A stretch of DNA of 43,047 nucleotides from Betaproteobacteria bacterium (GTDB lineage Bacteria; Pseudomonadota; Gammaproteobacteria; Burkholderiales; Rhodocyclaceae). The stretch is taken from positions 1 to 43,047 of the forward strand of contig WRMF01000021.1 in NCBI GenBank assembly GCA_009777245.1, given 5' to 3'. Under the pieces are notes generated by a model that saw only the letters and a list, made by a program, of their open reading frames with translations, was not told where the DNA came from and did not search any database. Shown here piece by piece: positions 9,058-16,187 of the stretch; position 1 is the first letter of the stretch, and the number at the start of each line of letters is the position of its first letter. A program made the translations under genes and the position numbers.

Positions 9058-10059
9058 TTACTGTCTTTTGAGTGACTGCTTGATGTCGCGCTCGATCTGC
9101 TCGATTTCCTCCAAATCATTGGCATCAGCATGTTCGCGCTCTGCCTTGCGCCGCTGTTGATCGAACAAGTCGTAACGCTCATGGGCGATGCGCTCCATGT
9201 GCTTATGACTGACGGAGCCGGCGCCTCGCAGGATGGGTTGATCGTTGAAAGTCAGCATTTTGTCCACGTTACCGCGCCAAAAATCCAGGCTCAGGTCTTG
9301 ACGCTGCTTGACGCGCAATTCTGCCTGTTCCAGAAAAATAACTACCAGGCGGTTGAGCGTATCAATTTCGTCAGCGTTCAGATAATTCTTGGCGACGATC
9401 ACATCCTGCTTACGCACGCGCGAACCGCTCCAGGTCGTCAAGGCCATGTTGGGCTGGCTGGAATCGGCTCGTTCGATCACCAGTTCGGCGGCGGTATGAC
9501 CAGTGGCGGCGTACAGTATCTTGTTCTGTACCTCGGCGAAGAACAGCGAGGTTTCCTGCTCGCGTATCCGGTAATCGGAACTCAAGGCAAACAGATCGCG
9601 CACCTTCTGATAAAAGCGCTTTTCCGACGCGCGAATCTCGCGGATACGCGCCAGCAGTTCATCGAAATAATCCCAGCCGCCGGGGTTTTTCAGCCGCTCG
9701 TCATCCAGAACAAAGCCCTTGCGTAAAAATTCCTTGAGGTGTGTGCTGGCCCATTGGCGGAACTGCACGCCACGAGGCGAGCGCACGCGATAGCCGATGG
9801 CCAGGATCAGGTCGAGGTTGTAGTGCTGGATGCTGTACTTTTTTCCATCTGTGGCAGTTGTCAAGGATTCCTTGACAACTGAACTCCTGTTCAATTCCCC
9901 GTCTCCGAAGATGTTCCTGGCGTGCAGGGAGACATTTTGTTTGCTGGTCTGGAACAGCTCGGCAATCTCCAGTTGACTAAGCCACACCGTCTCGCCGTCC
10001 ACTCGCAAATGTAGTTTTACCTGACCGTCGTTGGAACTGTAAAGAATCAACTCGTTCAT
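9058..10059 (-). CDS. RhuM family protein
   Basis: This 333-residue protein belongs to the RhuM family, named from a Salmonella pathogenicity island and frequent in defence islands and beside restriction genes; its biochemistry is not established. Recognisable features are the N-terminal segment DGETVWLSQLEIAELFQTSKQNVSLHARNIF, which resembles a DNA-binding helix-turn-helix, then YNLDLILAIGYRVRSPRGVQFRQWA, which is characteristic of the family. The C-terminus is charged and probably coiled coil (DQQRRKAEREHADANDLEEIEQIERD). The ATG overlaps the stop of a leftover methyltransferase tail (CCATGA), suggesting it once followed a methyltransferase gene directly. It is in line with the rest of the minus-strand cassette. 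Confidence 0.9.
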   Translation of the reverse strand: MNELILYSSNDGQVKLHLRVDGETVWLSQLEIAELFQTSKQNVSLHARNIFGDGELNRSSVVKESLTTATDGKKYSIQHYNLDLILAIGYRVRSPRGVQFRQWASTHLKEFLRKGFVLDDERLKNPGGWDYFDELLARIREIRASEKRFYQKVRDLFALSSDYRIREQETSLFFAEVQNKILYAATGHTAAELVIERADSSQPNMALTTWSGSRVRKQDVIVAKNYLNADEIDTLNRLVVIFLEQAELRVKQRQDLSLDFWRGNVDKMLTFNDQPILRGAGSVSHKHMERIAHERYDLFDQQRRKAEREHADANDLEEIEQIERDIKQSLKRQ

Positions 10060-10118
10060 GGTTTGTTCCTTTCAGGCTTGGAATTTTGGTCAGCCGTCAT
10101 TTTCGTATACAACTCATC
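10056..10118 (-). pseudogene. Leftover 3' tail of a DNA methyltransferase gene
   Basis: Read on the minus strand, 10118-10056 encodes TYPDELYTKMTADQNSKPERNKP and a TGA that overlaps the rhuM ATG. The segment ELYTKMTA matches ELYTEMTA near the end of the intact methyltransferase (12007-14799), and about 18 of 23 nucleotides agree there. It lies just after the ATPase gene stop at 10127. The simplest inference is that the ATPase gene was inserted between a methyltransferase and rhuM, leaving or duplicating the methyltransferase tail. Confidence 0.6.
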
Positions 10119-10126
10119 GGGGTAGG

Positions 10127-12010
10127 TCACTGTGCATCCTCCACAGGAGCATTACAGCCGCAAGACGCGCGGTAGGCTTGATGCGGGTGATTGGGGTTGT
10201 CCGGGAAACGCAATTGCAATTGTCTGTTGCGGGTCAGGTGTACAAGGTGTTTTTCGTGCAGGCGTTTGGCTCCACGACCCAGCAAGGAAGCCAGTTGATG
10301 CAATGCCAGGTAATCATTGGCGCAGAGCGTCAAAATCGTAGTTCGCATGACATCTGGCTTCACGCTGCGCTTCTCCCGCACAGACGCAGCTATCGCCCAG
10401 CGCGGATCATCTTCGGGTAGTGAGAAAGAGGGGGAGTTGAGGGGGGGAGTTCCCACGCTGAGGGGGGGAGTTCCAACGCTGAGGGGGGGAGTTCCAACGC
10501 TTAGGGGGGGAGTTCCTTGAGCAAGGGAGTACCTTGTCCCCCGACCGACACCTTCAGATACCAGAAAGCCGTGAGCCACCAAGCCGCCCAGCATCCGGGT
10601 AATGTCTACCCGATGCATCGCCAACATGCCTTGCAACTGTTGATTGGTAACAACGCCTTCTGTCTGTGCCGTTACCAGCGCCTGAATCTCGTCGCCGCTC
10701 AAGGCATCGAAGTTCGCGCCAAAACGCTGATGCAATATCGTCAATACATCTTCCGGCAACAGGCTTGACATCGGCAAACGCAAACTTACGCGATCCGGTT
10801 GATGGGATTCTTGTAATACGGGTGATTGCCAACGTTCGGCTGACCAACTGGAGCGAATCTTGTCAATCCCGGAACCGGCCCTGTCGCCTGCGCCAAGCAT
10901 CTGAAACATGAGTTGCAGGGATTTGTTCCGGCATTCGCTGACCCCGCCCTGCAAAAGCTGCTCACGTGAAACCAGCAATGTGCCCGGGTTGGTAAATTCC
11001 AGGCGATTTGGCCATCGGTCAATCACGATCCCGCCCTGCCCGGCGTAGTCGGCATGAATCAAAGCATTTACCAATGCTTCCTCCAGGGCTTCGATGACCG
11101 GACTTTCGCCAGCCCGGTATCCTTCAGCGTCGCGCCCAAAAGGACGTTTGATTCCTGGTCCGATGGATAACTTTTGCTTTACCAGTTGATGAAATTGGAA
11201 CAAATTGCCTTCCCAGTGTCCATCCAGGGTCAAACGGTCTGTCCAGCGGATGTCGGGGTTTTCATCAAAATGCTCTCGGTAATCCAGTTGAAAACCTGGC
11301 GCCGCCGATGGGTCGCGAATGGCCTGTTCGCGCCCGAACATCAAGAGACCGGCAAGCGTCAGACCCTCGCGCCCTGAGCGGCGATCTTTCCGCCAGCCGC
11401 CAAGTTTTGACAGCAAGCCCGCATCGTCCTCTGCCAACCACGGATGGGAGCCACGCGAGGCGAAGCGATTGCGAAATTGGCGCAGCGAATCAATGTGCAA
11501 GTCAGCGAAAGAAAAATTGTCAAGAACGCGACTGTCGGCAGGCTCGTCCGATTGATCGGAAAACATGCGCCGAACTTCGGACTCGGCGCACTTATAGTCG
11601 CCTTCGTTGTTGCGTCTGTACGTGCCACGCAACGGATCAAGGCCAATGAATACAGGGCGTTGATGGCGGTCGGCGCGCGGTACTCGAATGGAGATCAGTA
11701 CGCATTTTGTATTTTCGACATGGTGAATTCGCACATCCTGATTGCGGAGCAAATTAATGTTTGTTTTGCTACGGTTGTTGATCGTGTTCCAAAAATCGGC
11801 AATCAATTTCTCTGGCTCTGGAACACCATGAAAATCCAACTGCCCGTCGCGCTGCGTTATGCCAAGCCACAACAAGCCGCCATCTGTGTTGGCAAATGCG
11901 GAATATGTTTCCCAAAGATCGCGCGGCAAGCCGCCGCGCGCGCCCTTGTACTCGACATCCGACCCTTCGTAAAAAGCCAGTCTGTCAAACAGATTCAACT
12001 GTTCGCTCAT
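10127..12010 (-). CDS. AlbA_2/Schlafen-type ATP-binding protein with GTPPLSV repeat
   Basis: The 627-residue protein starts with an AlbA_2 (divergent AAA_4, Schlafen-like) domain at about residues 10-140 (SDVEYKGARGGLPRDLWETYSAFANTDGG contains the usual E-K and FAN-GG pattern). A GHKL/HATPase-like section follows at about 305-345 (IEALEEALVNALIHADY, then LEFTNPG). Winged-helix-like segments at about 430-490 lead into four tandem GTPPLSV units (499-525), then a further C-terminal domain. Such proteins are often annotated as transcriptional regulators or ATP-binding proteins and are common in defence islands. Its ATG overlaps the methyltransferase stop (ATGA), so they are probably co-translated. 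Function in the cassette is unknown; an ATPase or regulator is inferred. Confidence 0.85.
   Translation of the reverse strand: MSEQLNLFDRLAFYEGSDVEYKGARGGLPRDLWETYSAFANTDGGLLWLGITQRDGQLDFHGVPEPEKLIADFWNTINNRSKTNINLLRNQDVRIHHVENTKCVLISIRVPRADRHQRPVFIGLDPLRGTYRRNNEGDYKCAESEVRRMFSDQSDEPADSRVLDNFSFADLHIDSLRQFRNRFASRGSHPWLAEDDAGLLSKLGGWRKDRRSGREGLTLAGLLMFGREQAIRDPSAAPGFQLDYREHFDENPDIRWTDRLTLDGHWEGNLFQFHQLVKQKLSIGPGIKRPFGRDAEGYRAGESPVIEALEEALVNALIHADYAGQGGIVIDRWPNRLEFTNPGTLLVSREQLLQGGVSECRNKSLQLMFQMLGAGDRAGSGIDKIRSSWSAERWQSPVLQESHQPDRVSLRLPMSSLLPEDVLTILHQRFGANFDALSGDEIQALVTAQTEGVVTNQQLQGMLAMHRVDITRMLGGLVAHGFLVSEGVGRGTRYSLAQGTPPLSVGTPPLSVGTPPLSVGTPPLNSPSFSLPEDDPRWAIAASVREKRSVKPDVMRTTILTLCANDYLALHQLASLLGRGAKRLHEKHLVHLTRNRQLQLRFPDNPNHPHQAYRASCGCNAPVEDAQ
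10436..10516 (-). repeat. 21-bp tandem repeat coding for GTPPLSV, with G7 tracts
   Basis: Four near-identical 21-bp units lie inside the ATPase gene. Three are full GTPPLSV units and the last diverges after GTPPL. Each unit carries a run of seven G on the plus strand (C on the coding strand). Unit gain or loss would keep the frame; slippage in a G7 run would shift it. Confidence 0.9.
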
Positions 12011-14799
12011 GATTTTTTCCCTTTCACTGTCTTCGGGGCGGCGTTGGTCGTCGCAGTCATTTCTGTGTACAACTCAAACAGTTTTTCGAGCCGCTCGGTG
12101 TCGTTCCTGAAGCGGCGGCCCATGTAGATGCGCTCCAGCGTCTCGTCGTTACGTTCGTGGGCTTCTCTGACCTGCGGGAATTCCTTGTCCATGCGTTCGG
12201 GGTCGTACATGTCGGCAATCGTCGCCGGAAAATAACGTTCTCGCGCCAGCAGGATTTCTTCGGCAGAGTGGGTGAGATCGGCCTTGTTCCGCTCGGTCAA
12301 CGTGGGGACGGGAAAGGTGTTCCAGCCGATGGTGTTGGAGTAGTTGAAGTCGGTTTTCAATTTACCGCAAACTGTGGCAATCCAGACCCAGTGAATCCTT
12401 GAAACGAGAATAGCCAAGTTCCACAACTCTGCGTCATAAAGACCGAAATTTCGATTGCTTATGATGGAGCCTGCTGGCAATAAGCCACAAGGCAAATAAT
12501 CACGCTCTTCAGATGAAACGGCAGGCACAACCAACGTGTGCGATTTACCTGTGTGCATCTCACGAAATTGATGCGCCCGTGCCGCCATTTCATTGGCTCC
12601 CGTGTCACGGCTTGCCAACCGCATGGCGCGTACCCCCTCGATACGTCGGCGAATTGCTGGAATGGCTTGCGCTCCGTCCAAATGCTCATCCTCAATCCAC
12701 AGGCAATAACGTTCCAGACCCCGGATAAATTCTGCCGAACCGTAAATGCCGCGAATAAAACGGGCTTGCTGTTCAGGCGTTAACCCCAGCGCGGCTACAT
12801 CACCTCTGGACAGCAACAGGTGACCGCCGTCAACAGGTTTGTTGCCAAAGCTCATTTCGGCCAGCCCGTTAAGTGACCGTGACGCCTTTTCCACCATCAC
12901 ATCAGCGCCGCCCACCAGATAAGCATTTATGCGCGTCACTTCTTTGACATCTACTTCGGCGTTTTTGTCCGCCGCTGAATACAGGCGGCGGGGCAGGCGA
13001 GGTTGGGCGGTGATGCCAACGATAACCACGGTCACGCCCGCATTGTGACTGGCGAGATTCGCCCATTTGAACGAGGTATGCGCGAACTGGATTTGGCTGC
13101 CCGCCCCAAAAATCAGCGACCAGAGGATCGGCACCTGCTGGCCTTGGCAGATGGAATTGGTGGACACAAACGCGGCAGTGGCCGGGGTTTGAGCGCCGTA
13201 GTCGGCGGCCTTCATGAACCAGCCCGCAACGTAATCAAGCGATTTCCAGCTTTTTGCGCGGTGTCCGAAGATGGCTTGCAGGTCGGCTTTTTGTCCATCC
13301 GTTTGCCATGTAGAGCCACGATACGGCGGATTCCCGCAGATATACGTCTCCCCGCCTTCGTTATCGAAATCAGTCTCCGTCTGATTGAGCGGCGTCGCAA
13401 ATAAATCATCCGCCGTAACTTTTACGCCCGTTCCTGTGGGCGGACAGACTGAGAGCCAATCCAGGCGCAGGGCGTTTTCACAGACAATCCAGTTTCTGGT
13501 ATCGAGCGGCAGAAATTCCGCCAAGGCTTCCATTTGCCCGCGATACAGCACATCGCATTGGAACTCGGCGATGATGAGCGCCAGCCGCGCAATCTCGGCG
13601 GCAAAATTCCGCAGTTCGATGCCGCGAAAATTGGTGAGCGGTATGACGCTCTTCTGCCCCGGTTCGCCCCGCCGCCGGTTGATCTCAGCCTCAATCGCCC
13701 GCATCTCCTTATAGGCGATGACCAGAAAATTGCCGGAACCGCAGGCCGGGTCAAATACCCGAATCCTCGCCATGCGCTTACGCAGATTGAGCAACATCCG
13801 CTGGTTGTCCCCCGCTTCCGCAAGCTGTCGGCGTAAATCATCAAGAAAAAGCGGATTCAGAACCTTCAGAATATTCGGCACGCTGGTGTAGTGCATCCCC
13901 AACGCGCCCCGCTCATCGTCATCCGCTATCGCCTGAATCATCGAGCCGAAAATGTCCGGATTGATCTTCGTCCAGTCCAGATTGCCGATTTGCAACAGAT
14001 AGGCGCGCGCTATCCTGCTGAAACGCGGCGCTTCTACCTCGCCGGAGAACAGACCGCCGTTCGCGTAAGGAAATTGGTCGGCCCAGGGACGAAAGTTTCC
14101 CGCCGCCCGCGCCGCAATAGGAGTGTTCATGGCGCGGAAAATCTCGCTGATTACCTGATGCGTATTCGATGAATCGCGCTCGCTCATCTGGGCAATAGTG
14201 GCGGTAAACAGCCCATCTCCGTTGAAAATGGCCGTATCTTCGGCGAAAAAACAAAAAATCAAGCGCGCCATAAAATGATTCATGTCATGGCGGCGCGCCG
14301 CGCTTCCCCAGGCGGGATTATCTTTCAGCAACTCGATATAGAGCTTGTTCAGCCGACTGGTAGCGCGGATGTCAAACGGGTTTTCGCGGATTTGCCGGAT
14401 GGTGGAAATCCCCGCCAGCGGCAGAAAAAACCCAAAATGATTCGGAATGTCCGGGTAGGCGCAGACGACGGTCTCGCCGCTGGCGAGTTCCTCCGCTTCC
14501 ACAGTCTCCCCGTCGGTGGCGAGGATGAATTTGGCTTTTGCCCTGGAGGTAACGGGACTGGCGCGTAACGCCTGCATGGTTTCATTGACGCCGCCATGTT
14601 CGCACGCGGCAATGTGGATGTTGCTACGCTGGAGCACGCCGCCGGGGATGTCCGAGGCGTTGCTGTTGCCCACGCGCAAACGCTTGATGGTCGTCTCCTT
14701 GTTGCCAAAGGCCGCAAGGAACGCAAACGGAAACTCCGCCGCCTCAAAAGGCTGCGCGGCTAACTCGGAGATAGCTTGTTCGATTTCTACGGCGTTCAT
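12007..14799 (-). CDS. Class I DNA methyltransferase (YeeA/MmeI-like, BREX PglX-like size)
   Basis: This 930-residue protein resembles large single-chain adenine methyltransferases. It has an N-terminal domain with RLIFCFFAEDTAIF (about 180-192), SAM-binding motif I FDPACGSGNF (349-358), the catalytic NPPY motif (GNPPYRGSTW, about 490-493) and a long C-terminal target-recognition region (ISNRNFGLYDAELWNLAILVS, then WNTFPVP). The start at 14799 (MNAVEIEQAISELAAQPF) follows an AGGAAAC-like site; an upstream TTG at 14835 is less likely. It lacks the obvious N-terminal PD-(D/E)XK nuclease of type IIG enzymes, so cleavage would need partners such as the helicase and GIY-YIG protein. It is the first gene of the cassette. 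Confidence 0.9.
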   Translation of the reverse strand: MNAVEIEQAISELAAQPFEAAEFPFAFLAAFGNKETTIKRLRVGNSNASDIPGGVLQRSNIHIAACEHGGVNETMQALRASPVTSRAKAKFILATDGETVEAEELASGETVVCAYPDIPNHFGFFLPLAGISTIRQIRENPFDIRATSRLNKLYIELLKDNPAWGSAARRHDMNHFMARLIFCFFAEDTAIFNGDGLFTATIAQMSERDSSNTHQVISEIFRAMNTPIAARAAGNFRPWADQFPYANGGLFSGEVEAPRFSRIARAYLLQIGNLDWTKINPDIFGSMIQAIADDDERGALGMHYTSVPNILKVLNPLFLDDLRRQLAEAGDNQRMLLNLRKRMARIRVFDPACGSGNFLVIAYKEMRAIEAEINRRRGEPGQKSVIPLTNFRGIELRNFAAEIARLALIIAEFQCDVLYRGQMEALAEFLPLDTRNWIVCENALRLDWLSVCPPTGTGVKVTADDLFATPLNQTETDFDNEGGETYICGNPPYRGSTWQTDGQKADLQAIFGHRAKSWKSLDYVAGWFMKAADYGAQTPATAAFVSTNSICQGQQVPILWSLIFGAGSQIQFAHTSFKWANLASHNAGVTVVIVGITAQPRLPRRLYSAADKNAEVDVKEVTRINAYLVGGADVMVEKASRSLNGLAEMSFGNKPVDGGHLLLSRGDVAALGLTPEQQARFIRGIYGSAEFIRGLERYCLWIEDEHLDGAQAIPAIRRRIEGVRAMRLASRDTGANEMAARAHQFREMHTGKSHTLVVPAVSSEERDYLPCGLLPAGSIISNRNFGLYDAELWNLAILVSRIHWVWIATVCGKLKTDFNYSNTIGWNTFPVPTLTERNKADLTHSAEEILLARERYFPATIADMYDPERMDKEFPQVREAHERNDETLERIYMGRRFRNDTERLEKLFELYTEMTATTNAAPKTVKGKKS

Positions 14800-15138
14800 G
14801 GGTTGTTGTGTGTTTCCTGTTTGCGTGGCGTCCAAGGATCAAGCTAGGCAAAGATAGGGTATAACAGACAAAATGGCAAAACACTTTGATAAAAGTAGCG
14901 TTTAGAGCGGTTTCCGCTCAAGCGCATACGTCGTCATTGCGAGCGTCCGCTACGCAGAGCAAACTCTCGGCGGTTTTGCGGGCGGTAATATGCGCCGCAC
15001 CCTTTGGCAAACCCCCCGCCGCCTACGGCGGCACCCCCTTTAACTCGCGGCGAAGCCAAAAGGGGGCTAAAACCAGTCTGCCAACCTGCAACCTGCCTGC
15101 GGTTCTGCCCTCTACCCGGCCACTCTCCTGCTTGCTGC

Positions 15139-15166
15139 GTAGGGGTTAAAAATTTTTAACCCCTAC
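15139..15166. repeat. Perfect 28-bp palindrome, copy 1
   Basis: Each arm is GTAGGGGTTAAAAA, so the 28 bases are their own reverse complement. The same 28 bases occur at 24393-24420, and the flanks on one side (CCGCGCCGCT) also match when one copy is reversed. That shows a dispersed element larger than the palindrome. Confidence 0.9.
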
Positions 15167-15204
15167 AGCGGCGCGGATGCTATTTCGCACAGGTGATGAC
15201 CTAC

Positions 15205-15347
15205 CGTCATTCCCGCGAAGGCGGGAATCCAGCAAAGCCTTTCCGCTCCTCTGGCATTTCTGTATAGGAATATCGCTCCTGTCCTGTTTTGGAAAGTTGT
15301 CGTGGCTTTCAGAGCAGCACTGGATTCCCGCCTTCGCGGGAATGACG
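15205..15347. repeat. Inverted pair of 28-bp dRS3-like repeats
   Basis: A 28-bp sequence with the form ATTCCC-N8-GGGAAT followed by CCAG lies at 15205-15232, and its exact reverse complement lies at 15320-15347, around an 87-bp spacer. The form is the same as the dRS3 repeats of Neisseria and similar repeats in other proteobacteria. Weaker relatives occur at about 24522-24545 and 34001-34040. Confidence 0.85.
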
Positions 15348-15364
15348 AGTGGGTTGGTGTGCAT

Positions 15365-15391
15365 GGGTTGGGGTTGGGGTTGGGGTTGGGG
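15365..15391 (+). repeat. GGGGTT tandem run
   Basis: Five G-runs separated by TT (GGG then four GGGG) make a short tandem repeat able to form a G-quadruplex on the plus strand. It is not in a gene. Confidence 0.9.
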
Positions 15392-15490
15392 TCGGAATGG
15401 TGGGGGCAAGGCGGCATTGGGGTTAGCCCCCTTTATAAAAGGCATTGCTCGCTTTATATTGATTGTGTTATGGCTTTTCGCAAAAAATTA

Positions 15491-15623
15491 GCTACAGGCA
15501 TTCATGCCTGTAGCTCAAAACGAACAAGGAATGGGTTTGCTCCCCCCTTGTTGCTACGGTCGAAACCCCGGCCTTCAGGCTGGGGTTCCAACCTTCGCGC
15601 CGCCCTAAAGGGCGGGGTCTCAA
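15491..15623 (+). mobile_element. Three-hairpin IS200/IS605-like mini-element inside a methyltransferase relic
   Basis: Hairpins are at 15491-15514 (GCTACAGGCAT with its complement around TC), 15564-15587 (AACCCC...GCCTTCAGGC...GGGGTT) and 15601-15614 (CGCCCTAAAGGGCG). The right boundary GGGGTCTCAA resembles the CTCAA ends of the other elements described at 16061, 25321, 27715 and 36086. No transposase is encoded. It lies at the point where the methyltransferase relic to the right stops being recognisable. Confidence 0.55.
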
Positions 15624-15634
15624 ACCAGAGTTAG

Positions 15635-15941
15635 TTTTACGATGAAACCTGCTGGAAAGAATGCCGACAGTAGCGTCATCGTCGCGGGCAATGGCGATGA
15701 GCATTTTATCCGGCAATATCGAGCCGGATAACCAGGCAAACACTGTGTGCGTGGGTGTTTCAGGGGTAACTATAAAACGCGACAGTCCAGCCAGCGCCGC
15801 GCGCATTCCAATACGGGGTTCGCCATGTCGCCACCAGTAGCGGCGGTATACCTCGCGGTTATTTCTCATACGCTCCGGTTTCACATGCTCCAGCACGTGC
15901 TCAAATGGCTGTTCGTATAGCGCGGCTTCTGCTTCGGTCAT
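15635..15941 (-). pseudogene. C-terminal fragment of a second DNA methyltransferase
   Basis: The frame reads MTEAEAALYEQPFEHVLEHV... then YRRYWWRHGEPRIGMRAALAGLSRFIVTPETPTHTVFAWL and LIAIARDDDATVGILSSRFH. This is the pattern of the target-recognition region of large class I (MmeI/YeeA-like) methyltransferases (WWRH.EPR.GM, SRYI.TP, IARDDD..FGIL.SRFHE). A TGA lies four codons upstream of the ATG and everything N-terminal is missing. The reading frame continues to 15492 only through hairpin-element sequence. It differs from the intact methyltransferase at 12007-14799, so it is debris of another system. Confidence 0.75.
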
Positions 15942-16060
15942 GTTGGTTCAGAAATCAATTATCCAGCCGTCGCGCGGGCGGCGCTATTGCTGTCTGCAAG
16001 ACCGCAGAGGGGTTTGCAGTCTGCGTGTAATTGTTAATTACGGGAATGGCTAACCTCATC

Positions 16061-16181
16061 TTGAGGCACCCCTGCCTAAAGGCAGGTGATTCCTCGACAC
16101 AGTTTAGAGAGCCTTCGGCTCCACAAAACAATCTCGCTCACCTCGCCATGAATGGCGAGTCTGCGCTCGACGCGTGTTCAA
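16061..16181 (-). mobile_element. Three-hairpin dispersed element, copy 1
   Basis: On the minus strand it runs from TTGAACACGCGTCGAGCGCA through a hairpin around CTCGCCATTCATGGCGAG, a second hairpin GGAGCCGAAGGCTC, then TGTGTCGAGGAATC and a hairpin CCTGCCTTTAGGCAGG to GCCTCAA. It starts about 6 bp after the aroA-cmk stop codon and reads in the same direction as that gene. Compensating differences between copies (GGC/GCC changed to TGC/GCA) keep the terminal hairpin paired. The interval 15942-16060 next to it holds nothing I can name. Confidence 0.7.
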
Positions 16182-16187
16182 CAAGCG

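Larger units (their letters stand above)
14800..15490. other. Repeat-rich gap without genes
   Basis: No protein-coding gene is supported. The stretch holds a TAGAGCGGTTT motif (14903-14913), a segment with short inverted CCCCCTTT/AAAGGGGG arms (about 15040-15070), a perfect 28-bp palindrome (15139-15166), two inverted copies of a 28-bp palindromic repeat (15205-15347) and a GGGGTT run (15365-15391). It separates the cassette's promoter side from the next relic, so the methyltransferase promoter should lie near 14800-14900, but I see no strong one. Confidence 0.6.

Noticed and set aside
10436-10516. CRISPR-like array
   Set aside because: The units are contiguous 21-bp coding repeats with no spacers, in frame with the ATPase protein.
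15492-15634. C-terminal 48 residues of the 149-residue frame as a real protein end
   Set aside because: This part is translated through hairpin repeat DNA and is not methyltransferase-like; only 15635-15941 is gene-derived.
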